A DNA stretch of 26,481 bases from CAYRUP01 sp964489265 (GTDB lineage Bacteria > Pseudomonadota > Gammaproteobacteria > DSM-16500): NCBI GenBank assembly GCA_964489265.1, contig CAZAXX010000031.1:1-26481 (forward strand), written 5' to 3'. Both the position numbers and the translations under genes were made by a program. Positions 6,691-14,778 of this stretch are shown piece after piece (position 1 is the stretch's first letter; each line of letters opens with the position of its first letter). The notes beneath the pieces were generated by a model that worked only from the letters and a program-made list of their open reading frames with translations, was not told where the DNA came from and did no database searches.

Positions 6691-7881
6691 TCATAAATAT
6701 GCCATTAAATCCAATGTGTAAGTGTAAGTTGTATCAGCGGAATAAAGCCGATCTTTTTCGGTACTCAGCGATAATTGAAAAGCATCAGAAATAATCGGTC
6801 GAGTTATCGCGAACACCCAACGATTTTTAATACCTGCTGTAGCAGATAATTCTGTATCCTGCCCTTCTAATCCAGTTGGAATATTATTTAAGTGGATTGA
6901 ATTACTATACCCAATGCCAAACGTTGTATCTTTACCATAAATTGCACGCGTATATGAAATAGTTTCCGCAAGCGATTTAGGAAGACCGTTATTCACGCCC
7001 ACTTCATTTGAACCATTGATATATTCTGCAGTGAATGCAAAAGGACCATAACCCATATTCACAGAATAATCCCAGATATTTCCAAGATTAAAAGCTATAA
7101 GACCCTGTTGCTTTTTTTGTGAATTAAAAGCGATTCCAGTTGAGTTTGAAGCTAAATGAGTTAAATACCCAACACCAAATCCATAACTAAGCGATTTAAT
7201 GGTGTTGTTATAATAAAGACTGTAAACATTATGGTGAGCAAAATTGGTTTGATCTTCATATGTTGTAGCGCTTGCATTAAAATTATTTTTATAAAATCCA
7301 ATACTTGCTTGTGGTGATTGCGCAGGCTCAAAATAACTGGATGTCAGTGGCGAATCCCATCCGCCAATCCCATTAAAAACTCCGAAAGAAATATCACTAA
7401 TACCTAACGTGATATAAATAGGCGTTTTATCTAAATTTCCAAACAATAAAAATGCATGGGATAAATATACATTATTACCATTAGAGCCATTTTGACCAAT
7501 GTGGCCATCAGTAAGCGATATAAAACTTGTCAGCCAATTATTATTTAAATTACTCATCGCATCAAATTGTGCTTGGGTAAAATAAACTTGTGTTCCTACC
7601 TGATAAAATAACGGTGGCGGCGGTGTAAGAAATACTTGATCACCTTGCCAATGTTGAAAATCAAGCTCTGCTGAGCCACCCAGTATAACATCTTGATTAG
7701 CAAACTTAGTTTTATCTTTTAAAAGTTGCAACGAATAACTATTCGAAGAATATTCATCAAAGTAAATATTTTTTGACTGGTCCAAATGAAATTCGCCCGA
7801 ATAATTATTCAGTTCAGAACCATAGGCGGAATAGCCAACCAAACCAATCGCCAAACCAGATAGAATACGCAATAACTTCAT
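6691..7881 (-). CDS. Outer-membrane beta-barrel porin, LbtU-like
   Basis: This 396-residue protein starts with a signal peptide (to about residue 21, AYGSE) and then shows alternating beta-strand sequence ending in an aromatic/hydrophobic strand (YTLDLMAYL). It resembles the LbtU siderophore-porin family of Legionella and its relatives. Matching segments are LFGNLDKTPIYITLGISD, SFGVFNGIGGWDSPLT, the GFYKNNFNASATTYED strand, and YGPFAFTAEYI. Unlike LbtU, I see no long N-terminal coiled coil. AAGGA lies six bases before the ATG. The start follows the stop of the protease gene by two bases, so translation is very likely coupled. Transport of a siderophore or another small solute is family inference. 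Confidence 0.68.
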   Translation of the reverse strand: MKLLRILSGLAIGLVGYSAYGSELNNYSGEFHLDQSKNIYFDEYSSNSYSLQLLKDKTKFANQDVILGGSAELDFQHWQGDQVFLTPPPPLFYQVGTQVYFTQAQFDAMSNLNNNWLTSFISLTDGHIGQNGSNGNNVYLSHAFLLFGNLDKTPIYITLGISDISFGVFNGIGGWDSPLTSSYFEPAQSPQASIGFYKNNFNASATTYEDQTNFAHHNVYSLYYNNTIKSLSYGFGVGYLTHLASNSTGIAFNSQKKQQGLIAFNLGNIWDYSVNMGYGPFAFTAEYINGSNEVGVNNGLPKSLAETISYTRAIYGKDTTFGIGYSNSIHLNNIPTGLEGQDTELSATAGIKNRWVFAITRPIISDAFQLSLSTEKDRLYSADTTYTYTLDLMAYL

Positions 7882-7883
7882 AC

Positions 7884-9785
7884 TCAGTCCTTCGCACCAT
7901 TCATTGCATTGGATATTTCTTTAATAGCATTTTGCATATCCGTCTTCGCTTTATTTATTTTTTCCGACAGATCATTTAATTTTTTTTGACATTCTGCATT
8001 CGAGTTAGCTTGTTGGCAACTGAGTTGAGTTTCTTTAATTTCTTCTTGATAGGCTGCAACTTTATCCATATTTGCTTGGGCTTTATCTACTATTATTTGG
8101 ATTTGTGCTTTCTGCTCTGGAGTTAATTTTTTTGCTTCATCAATAATCGTTTGTGCGCTCGACATTTTGATTTCTTTTCCAATATCTTTTGGTAATGTGA
8201 TTGTCACAAAATTACTTTCGACCAATTGCGAAAGTTGTACTTTGAAAATCCCATGCCGCATGTCAAACCAGGGCGGTGTGGTTCCCGGTTTTGTATTATC
8301 AGGACCGCCGCCTGTCACAGGGTTATACCAACCACTCACACCCCACGGATTTTTTATTGTTAATGTTTGCGTCGCGCTGTCATACGCAAATACAGTGAGA
8401 TCATGTTCATTTGTTTCAATGCCCACAATTTGCGGTGGTTTACTTACATTTAACGCAGTGTTTAGATCAGCTTCAACTTGCTTGGTTAATGCCGCTTGTG
8501 AAACCGGCTCAAGTGTTCGTAATAATTTAAGATCAACTTTTCCAGCATTATTGTAAATCAACGTACCTAATTCACTCCATTGTGCAGACGACATTGCCTG
8601 TAGTTGTTTTAATTGTTCTGCTGTCAATTCTTCAAATGCTTTTAATTGATCTTTACTTAATGTGTCTTGCAATTGTTTTGGAGTCAACGTACTCAGCAAT
8701 GCGAGTTGTGCGCTCGATAAATTTTCTAAAGCATTCCATTGTTCTTTCGTGAGACCTTTTAGCGTGGTAACTTGACTAGCGGTAAAAGGTGATAACGCAG
8801 TATTTTTATAACTGACGCCTGTCAAAAGATGTAACGTTTGGGTTTGAAATCCCCCTTGAAAAATTCCATATTCAGGATTTTCTCTACGCGCTTTTGCTTC
8901 AGCATCACTTAATACAGCCAACCATTCACCACCTGCGGGAAGATTACTATACATTGCTAATTTTGCTGGTGTTAATTTTACATGAATACTTTTTGGATCG
9001 CCTGGCAAAGTCACAATAAATTCATCATTTTTTCCAGGCACACGTGAAATCATATTTTGTAATGTTTGAGGTCCTCCCGGTAAATGCAACACGCCATTAA
9101 TTGCTGAAAGAATAAAACAATCGTTGATGGCATTCTGAATTATTTTAGTTGAGCTGGATAATTCTCCCGTTGGGCCAAACAATTTATCTTGCGGACCTGT
9201 TAACGCTCTTACTCCGTTAATATTTTGTATTGCTGTTCCATAATACCAAGAATAAATATTTTCATTCGAGTTAAACATTTTTTGTAATTCTTTCAGAGAA
9301 TATTTAACTGTTTTAGAATCTTTATTATTCATTTGGGTAACGATCGCGCCCAGGACCGCCGCTTGCTGACCTTGAATAGTTGGATCCTCTATCAGTTTTA
9401 ATACATCTGCATATGATAATGTACAATCACCTTCGCATTTTTTGTTTAAATATTTCATCCAATCATTTAAATAACCAGGGAGATTATCTGCAATTGTTTT
9501 TGCGCTGTCTTGGGTGAGTGGTTTTTCAATTTTAGTCGATGGCTGAGCTTGTTTAACATGTTTTGTGGTTACCGGTTTGGCTTCTTTAATTGCTTCTTTG
9601 GTTGCTTCTTTGGTTGCTGATTTAGGTTTTGTTTTATCATCCGTCTTCGCGGCAGGATGCTCATCAGTTGTTTTTTCAGGCTTCGCTTCAACATGATGAT
9701 GCTCTGTTCTTGCCAATAGATTATGAGACGAGAAGAATGCGAAGTTTAGAATAACTAAAGCCATTATAATCTTATGTGCTTCCAT
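7884..9785 (-). CDS. Secreted calpain-like (C2-type) cysteine protease with undecapeptide repeats
   Basis: The 633 residues comprise a signal peptide (about 1-26), a Lys/Thr/Ala/Glu-rich linker (33-92), a papain-fold calpain domain (about 200-530) and a C-terminal helical, coiled-coil-like tail (540-630). The calpain signature is complete: Q217 (oxyanion), NDCFILSA with C223, H461 in NEHDLTVFAYD, and N479 in IKNPWG followed by GW. EWLAVLSDAEAKA and GIFQGGFQTQTLHLLTG match the calpain EKAYAKL and LTGG segments. Between them and the histidine sits an insert of seven LTxxQLxxL units (334-408). C117/C121 and C590/C599 could form disulfides. GGGAG lies eight bases before the ATG. It is the first gene of an operon with a porin and a deacetylase. 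The substrate and any self-processing are unknown. Confidence 0.8.
   Translation of the reverse strand: MEAHKIIMALVILNFAFFSSHNLLARTEHHHVEAKPEKTTDEHPAAKTDDKTKPKSATKEATKEAIKEAKPVTTKHVKQAQPSTKIEKPLTQDSAKTIADNLPGYLNDWMKYLNKKCEGDCTLSYADVLKLIEDPTIQGQQAAVLGAIVTQMNNKDSKTVKYSLKELQKMFNSNENIYSWYYGTAIQNINGVRALTGPQDKLFGPTGELSSSTKIIQNAINDCFILSAINGVLHLPGGPQTLQNMISRVPGKNDEFIVTLPGDPKSIHVKLTPAKLAMYSNLPAGGEWLAVLSDAEAKARRENPEYGIFQGGFQTQTLHLLTGVSYKNTALSPFTASQVTTLKGLTKEQWNALENLSSAQLALLSTLTPKQLQDTLSKDQLKAFEELTAEQLKQLQAMSSAQWSELGTLIYNNAGKVDLKLLRTLEPVSQAALTKQVEADLNTALNVSKPPQIVGIETNEHDLTVFAYDSATQTLTIKNPWGVSGWYNPVTGGGPDNTKPGTTPPWFDMRHGIFKVQLSQLVESNFVTITLPKDIGKEIKMSSAQTIIDEAKKLTPEQKAQIQIIVDKAQANMDKVAAYQEEIKETQLSCQQANSNAECQKKLNDLSEKINKAKTDMQNAIKEISNAMNGAKD
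8563..8784 (-). repeat. Region encoding seven eleven-residue LTxxQLxxL repeats
   Basis: This stretch encodes residues 334-407 of the calpain-like protein, with units FTASQVTTLKG, LTKEQWNALEN, LSSAQLALLST, LTPKQLQDT (two residues short), LSKDQLKAFEE, LTAEQLKQLQA and MSSAQWSELGT. The glutamine at position 5 is invariant, and hydrophobic residues recur at positions 1, 6 and usually 9. The units are diverged at DNA level, so this is an old protein repeat and not a recent tandem expansion. Confidence 0.8.
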
Positions 9786-9875
9786 ACGATTAATCTCCCT
9801 ATCAATCTAGCAATTATTATTGCACAAATAAAAAATCTATACGACAATTCGTTACCAAATTAAAGGATTATCAAG

Positions 9876-10802
9876 ATGACAAATACCATTGAGCAAGAAC
9901 GCCTGTTATCACATGCAGTTTCCCCCCTAAAAATTGAAGCATTGATGAGTCAATTAGTTGATAAACCCTATGTATCCAAACAACGCCAAATTGAATTAAT
10001 CAATGAATTATCCCAATTCGATTTTGGGCGTTATTTACTGCAAAATCAGGGTATCAATGGCTATTGGACTCATTACATGCTGACCCACCCCTGGTTTGGT
10101 AAGCAAACTGGCTTAAATAATCGAGGTGAACCTTTATCGCAAATGGAACGTTTTGTCTTAGAAAAAGCACCGCTGATGCTTGCAACACAACAACGCTTTC
10201 AGATTTTTCTTAACGAGATTCAAAAACAAGTTAAAGAGAATGCAAAATTAGCTAGCATTCCTTGCGGCATGTTGAATGAATTGTTATATCTGGATTTTAA
10301 TCATATTAAGCAGATTGAGCTTATTGGTATTGATTATGATGCCACGGTTTTTCAAGATGCTCGCATGCTTGCTGAACAAAAAGGTTTACTGCCCTTCGTC
10401 AAATTATTTCAACAAGATGCCTGGCAGTTACATTTTCATGATGAGTTTGATTTGATTTCAAGTAATGGTTTAACGATTTACGAACAAGATGATGCAAAAG
10501 TATTTGAGCTGTTTCAACAATTTCATCGTGCATTAAAACCAGGCGGAAAATTAGTTACAAGTTTTTTAACACCACCACCGACTCTGACCAATCAATGTGA
10601 ATGGAATTTGTCTGCTGTCAACATGGAAGATTTAATGTTACAAAAAATTCTTTTCGTTGATATCATTGCATCGAAATTTCAATGCTATCGATCAACTGAA
10701 CTAACCAGACATCAATTAACTAATCTTGGGTTCGAGCAAATTGAATTTATTTATGATAATTACAAAATGTTCCCAACCGCGGTAGCTTATAAAAAATGCT
10801 AG
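9876..10802 (+). CDS. Class I SAM-dependent methyltransferase, substrate unknown
   Basis: This 308-residue cytoplasmic protein has a helical N-terminal region (1-115) and a Rossmann methyltransferase domain. The SAM-binding motif I is the variant LASIPCGMLNELL at 125-137, followed by the acidic GIDYD at 151-155, a DAW at 181-183, FDLISSNGLTIYE and the post-motif LKPGGKLVTSF. The PCG form of motif I instead of GCGxG is unusual but is followed by correctly placed acidic residues. AAAGGA lies nine bases before the ATG. Its last seven bases overlap psuK, so the two are probably translated together. That suggests, without proving, a link to nucleoside or RNA metabolism. Natural-product or small-molecule methylation is equally possible. 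Confidence 0.8.
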   Translation: MTNTIEQERLLSHAVSPLKIEALMSQLVDKPYVSKQRQIELINELSQFDFGRYLLQNQGINGYWTHYMLTHPWFGKQTGLNNRGEPLSQMERFVLEKAPLMLATQQRFQIFLNEIQKQVKENAKLASIPCGMLNELLYLDFNHIKQIELIGIDYDATVFQDARMLAEQKGLLPFVKLFQQDAWQLHFHDEFDLISSNGLTIYEQDDAKVFELFQQFHRALKPGGKLVTSFLTPPPTLTNQCEWNLSAVNMEDLMLQKILFVDIIASKFQCYRSTELTRHQLTNLGFEQIEFIYDNYKMFPTAVAYKKC

Positions 10803-11749
10803 CCAAACAAATATTTTGCGTAGGCGGTGCAACGATTGATTATAAATTAAAAACAATTCATTCTCTTGAATTGTTTACATCGAATCCCATCACATCGTTA
10901 GTCACACTGGGTGGTGTTGCGCACAATGTTGCATTGAATCTTGCCTATTTAATAAAAAGTGTGAGTTTGCAATGTGTAGTAGGCAATGATAATGATGGTT
11001 ATCGATTATTAACACACGCACAAAATGCGGGGATTGATACAACAAACAGTCTCGTTCTCGATAATAAAATGACAGCGCGTTATTATGCTATTTTAGATAC
11101 GCAAGGCGAAATGAAAATGGGTTTAGCCGATATGGAAATTTATGACAACATTCCTATTGCTGAATTCACTTCTGCTTGGAATGCTTGGAACCAAGATAGC
11201 ATTATTTTTATAGACACCAACTTAACAACAGACATGTTACTACATGCAATTAAAATTTCTGAAGAAAAACAATTATGTTTGTGCATCGATCCTGTTTCCA
11301 TTACTAAAACCAAAAAACTTCCCGCATCGCTCAAAGGTGTTTTTCTAATTAAACCAGATCGATCTGAAGCAGCGGTCTTGAGTGACATGCCAGTTACATC
11401 ACCATCTGATTGCATCAAAGCAGGCGAAGTTTTATTGAAGAAAGGCGTGCAAAATGTAGTAATTAGTTTAGGTGAATTGGGTTATGTCATTGTTAATGAA
11501 ACATATCAAAAACATTTTCCCGCTCTGCCCGTTGATTCCATTGTTGATGTCAGTGGTGCAGGTGATGCATTTATGGCTGGAATTATATTTGAATTAACAC
11601 AAAATAACGATATAGTAGCCGCTTGCCAAACAGGCGCGGCAGCTGCCGCTCTCACTTTACAATCAAATCATACAGTAACTGATGTGATGTCAATTGCTAA
11701 TTTAATTAATCAAAGAAATAAAGAGAATCATCATGCTACAGTTTTTTGA
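10796..11749 (+). CDS. psuK: PfkB-family sugar kinase, probable pseudouridine kinase
   Basis: This is probably the ATP-dependent kinase that turns pseudouridine into pseudouridine 5'-phosphate (EC 2.7.1.83) in the cytoplasm. The ribokinase fold is shown by the N-terminal GGVAHNVALNLA (39-50), the central FLIKPDRSEA segment, and the C-terminal anion-hole signature VDVSGAGDAFMAGI with the catalytic base D257. The PfkB family has many substrates. The assignment to pseudouridine comes from the immediately following psuG, overlapping by 17 bases, which is the common PsuK-PsuG pairing. The start overlaps the methyltransferase stop by seven bases. No separate promoter is evident. A substrate other than pseudouridine cannot be excluded from sequence alone. 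Confidence 0.85.
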   Translation: MLAKQIFCVGGATIDYKLKTIHSLELFTSNPITSLVTLGGVAHNVALNLAYLIKSVSLQCVVGNDNDGYRLLTHAQNAGIDTTNSLVLDNKMTARYYAILDTQGEMKMGLADMEIYDNIPIAEFTSAWNAWNQDSIIFIDTNLTTDMLLHAIKISEEKQLCLCIDPVSITKTKKLPASLKGVFLIKPDRSEAAVLSDMPVTSPSDCIKAGEVLLKKGVQNVVISLGELGYVIVNETYQKHFPALPVDSIVDVSGAGDAFMAGIIFELTQNNDIVAACQTGAAAAALTLQSNHTVTDVMSIANLINQRNKENHHATVF

Positions 11750-12629
11750 ATATTCAGATGAAGTCAAACATGCCATTAAAAATAACATGCCTATTCTTGC
11801 TTTAGAATCGACTATTATTTCGCATGGTTTGCCCTATCCACATAATGTTGAAACGGCACTGATGCTTGAAAAAATTGTAAGAGAACACCATGTCACGCCA
11901 GCAACAATTGCTGTCATGAATGGCAAAATTAAAATTGGCTTGTCTGAAACTGAATTAGAAGTTTTAGCACGCGACAAACACGTTTGCAAAGCCAGTCGTC
12001 GTGATCTTGCTTTTGCTCTCAGCCAAAACTTAACTGCCGGCACAACCGTCGCAGCTACACTTTTTTGTGCGGCACGTGCGGGTATAAAAATATTTGCGAC
12101 AGGCGGAATTGGTGGTGTACATCGCGGTGATGATCAAGATGTTTCAGCTGATTTAATTGAATTAGCACGCAATCCAATTGCTGTCGTGTGTGCTGGCGCT
12201 AAAGCAATTTTAGATTTGCCGCGCACACTTGAATTTTTAGAAACGCTCAGCGTGCCTGTTGTGGGATATCGCACAGAAGTGCTACCCGCTTTTTATACGG
12301 ACACAACAAATCACCTGCTTCCCTCTTCCGTCAATGATATCGATGCGCTTACGCGCTTGTTACAAACGCATTGGCAATTGGGCCTATCATCGGGAGTATT
12401 AATTACCAATCCAATTCCAGCTGAATTTGCAATTACTGCTGAGGTGATTGAACCTATTATTCAAAACGCTATTCAAAAAGCAATACAAAAAAATATTACT
12501 GGCAAAGCGCTGACACCTTTTTTATTGAGTGAACTAGCAGAAACCACGCAAGGTGATAGCATTAAAGCAAATATCGCTTTAATAAAAAATAATGTGCGAT
12601 TGGGTGCTGAGCTTGCTTATGCAATTTAA
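11733..12629 (+). CDS. psuG: Pseudouridine-5'-phosphate glycosidase
   Basis: PsuG reversibly splits pseudouridine 5'-phosphate into uracil and ribose 5-phosphate (EC 4.2.1.70), breaking a C-C glycosidic bond. The 298 residues span the family. Key segments are ALESTIISHG with E25, KASRRDLAFAL with K86, FATGGIGGVHRG followed by the metal-site region DVSADL (D136), and CAGAKAILD with K157, the lysine expected to form the Schiff base with ribose. Later come GYRT and SSGVLITNPIP. These correspond to E. coli E31, K93 and K166. AAAGAGAA precedes the ATG. The gene lies inside the psuK 3' end. With PsuK it forms a complete route for salvaging uracil from pseudouridine released by RNA turnover. Confidence 0.95.
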   Translation: MLQFFEYSDEVKHAIKNNMPILALESTIISHGLPYPHNVETALMLEKIVREHHVTPATIAVMNGKIKIGLSETELEVLARDKHVCKASRRDLAFALSQNLTAGTTVAATLFCAARAGIKIFATGGIGGVHRGDDQDVSADLIELARNPIAVVCAGAKAILDLPRTLEFLETLSVPVVGYRTEVLPAFYTDTTNHLLPSSVNDIDALTRLLQTHWQLGLSSGVLITNPIPAEFAITAEVIEPIIQNAIQKAIQKNITGKALTPFLLSELAETTQGDSIKANIALIKNNVRLGAELAYAI

Positions 12630-12646
12630 CAGTCGAGAATTTTAAC

Positions 12647-13111
12647 ATGAAAATATATTTATTAAGACATGGTGATAGCGCGCCACTCGGTATTGATAAT
12701 GAGCGGCCTCTCAGTGAATCAGGCAATGAGGAAATCAGTCGATTAGCTGAATTTATTGCTAAACGAAACATTCATGTCTCAGCCATTTTTCAGAGTGAAA
12801 AATTACGCGCACGTGAAACCGCTGCAATTATCGCAACTGCTATTTCTAGTGAAACAGAACCCGAAACACTTCCAGAACTCGATCCACTTGCGCCCGTTCA
12901 ACCAGTAGCAAAAATGATTAATTCATTAAACGGCGATGCGCTATTCGTCGGACATATGCCATTCATGGGATTATTGGTAAGCGAACTGACTACGCGCACT
13001 CAGAACCAGGATGTTGCCTTATTCAAAACAGGTACCATGGTCTGTCTAGAAAAAATGGAAGCTGCGCGCTGGGTAATTCGTTGGATGTTAAATCCAGGAT
13101 TACTTGAGTAG
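12647..13111 (+). CDS. sixA: SixA-like phosphohistidine phosphatase
   Basis: This is a small (154 residue) histidine phosphatase of the branch-1 superfamily. The RHG motif is LLRHGDSA with the nucleophile H8. R56 (LRARETA) and H103 (FVGHMPFM) complete the pocket. Length and motif spacing match SixA, which in E. coli removes phosphate from the PtsN-branch phosphotransferase protein NPr. No such partner gene is visible here, so the target is open. It begins 17 bases after psuG and probably shares its transcript, with only a weak GAG ribosome site. Its last 12 bases overlap the 3' end of the convergent monooxygenase gene. Confidence 0.85.
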   Translation: MKIYLLRHGDSAPLGIDNERPLSESGNEEISRLAEFIAKRNIHVSAIFQSEKLRARETAAIIATAISSETEPETLPELDPLAPVQPVAKMINSLNGDALFVGHMPFMGLLVSELTTRTQNQDVALFKTGTMVCLEKMEAARWVIRWMLNPGLLE

Positions 13112-14629
13112 TTGATTCAGATAACTATCAATATAGGATTGATCACACTCTTCTGCCGAACAACCGATATAACCATCAGGACGGATAATAAATAGGGCTT
13201 CATTGCTGCTCACTTGATATTTTTTATAAATTACGCCATCCGCATCGACAATATTATTTTCTACATTTGCTATTGGTTGTTTCGAAATAACATGAATTTT
13301 AATTAGATCAGGATACGTTGTGTTAGCCCATTGTTGCAATTGCTTAACTTTATCAGCTGACTCGGTAAATAATAAAATATTATGCTGATTATTTCGCAAA
13401 TTACTAAAAAGTTTCAGCACATCCGGTGCGCGCGTACCTTCTTTAAGACCGTGATAATTTATGATAGGACTATTTTTATATTGATTACTCACCTGCGCTA
13501 ACTTATTACTGATTTGCTCGAGCGTGGGTTCATCAATTTCATGAAAAAATTTACGTAATTTTGTCAAAAATGATTTATCAAATAATGTCATTTTAGTGTA
13601 TGTTTCTGTTTGCTTGATTAACTCACTGACGACGGGATAGCGTTCAGCCTCATAACTATCGAGCAAAGAAGGTTGCGCTTTGCCTTGAATAACCAGTGCA
13701 AGTTTCCATGCCAAATTATAAGCGTCTTGTATTCCGGTATTCATCCCTTGACCGCCTGACGGAGAATGAATGTGTGCAGCATCGCCTGTTAAAAAAATTG
13801 AACCGTGCCGTAATTTTTCAGCGCATCTTCCATGCGCCCAGAAAGGCGAAACCCACGAAACATTTTTAATATAATAAACACCGTGTCCGCGCTCTTGCAC
13901 AAGATCAATCACTTCCTTGTCATAAATTACTTTTCTACGCGCATTTTGATGGATATTCGCAGCAATTCGAAATTGACTCCCTCCTAATGGCGATGCAGCA
14001 AATACAGTTCCTTTATCAAAAAAAATGTGAACCTCATTCGTTGACATATAGGAATCAATTTTGGCATCAGCCACCACAAACTGCTCCGTCAAATCTTCGC
14101 CGGAAAAAACGATTTGGCATTTATCACGGATAATACTGTTCGAACCATCACAGGCGATGACCCACTGACTCGTAATGGTTTTGGTTTTTCCGTCCGCCAT
14201 TTTGATTGTTGATATCACATTGTCATCTTCCATTTTTATATCAATTAATTCTTGCGAACGCTCTACGTCATGCTTTAATTCTTTTAATCGCTCAGTGAGA
14301 AATCTTTCCGTATCACTTTGCGGCAACATCAAAATATACGGATAGGTAGAATCAATGTGATGTAACGGAATTGTCGCCAACGGTTTTCCACCAATATATA
14401 AATTTATTGCGCGACAAGGATGGCCTGCTCGAATAAAACGAGAAGCAATGCCAATTTGATCAAAAATTTCTAGCGTGCGTGATTGTATCCATGTGGCGTT
14501 GGAAGATCGAATACGATCTGGTTTTTTGTCGATGATGGTGAAAGGAATCTTATGGCGTGCCAATTCACAGGCCATCATCAAACCGGTAGGCCCAGCACCA
14601 ACTATTAGCACTGGAGACTGCGTATTCAT
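13100..14629 (-). CDS. FAD-dependent monooxygenase, class A aromatic hydroxylase family
   Basis: This is a probable NAD(P)H-dependent flavin monooxygenase. The N-terminal FAD dinucleotide motif is VGAGPTGLMMACEL (G11, G13, G16). The DG motif is ACDGSNSIIRDK (161-162), and the second FAD motif is FLTGDAAHIHSPSGGQGMNTGIQDAYNLAWKLA (GD at 282-283), all family-typical. About 509 residues include a C-terminal thioredoxin-like domain (about 385-509), as in phenol-hydroxylase and MhpA/PgaE-type enzymes. In that domain I see no CxxC pair. No ring-cleavage or polyketide genes are nearby, so the substrate cannot be named. It is transcribed alone. TATACT on the minus strand (14667-14662) is a possible -10 box, about 32 bases upstream of the start. 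Confidence 0.88.
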   Translation of the reverse strand: MNTQSPVLIVGAGPTGLMMACELARHKIPFTIIDKKPDRIRSSNATWIQSRTLEIFDQIGIASRFIRAGHPCRAINLYIGGKPLATIPLHHIDSTYPYILMLPQSDTERFLTERLKELKHDVERSQELIDIKMEDDNVISTIKMADGKTKTITSQWVIACDGSNSIIRDKCQIVFSGEDLTEQFVVADAKIDSYMSTNEVHIFFDKGTVFAASPLGGSQFRIAANIHQNARRKVIYDKEVIDLVQERGHGVYYIKNVSWVSPFWAHGRCAEKLRHGSIFLTGDAAHIHSPSGGQGMNTGIQDAYNLAWKLALVIQGKAQPSLLDSYEAERYPVVSELIKQTETYTKMTLFDKSFLTKLRKFFHEIDEPTLEQISNKLAQVSNQYKNSPIINYHGLKEGTRAPDVLKLFSNLRNNQHNILLFTESADKVKQLQQWANTTYPDLIKIHVISKQPIANVENNIVDADGVIYKKYQVSSNEALFIIRPDGYIGCSAEECDQSYIDSYLNQLLK

Positions 14630-14778
14630 AAAGACTCCACACTGAAGAACACCTTAAATATAGTATACCGCAACATCCAGGCTAAAAGTTTTGCCAATAC
14701 AATGAGGTGGTTATTTGGCGCTTTATGCTTCAATCGTTTAATGTTATCGTACTGCCTACAAATTTATAGGTATTCACT

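Noticed and set aside
8563..8784. Recent DNA tandem repeat or CRISPR-like array
   Set aside because: The periodicity exists only at protein level; the DNA units differ in sequence and one is two codons short.
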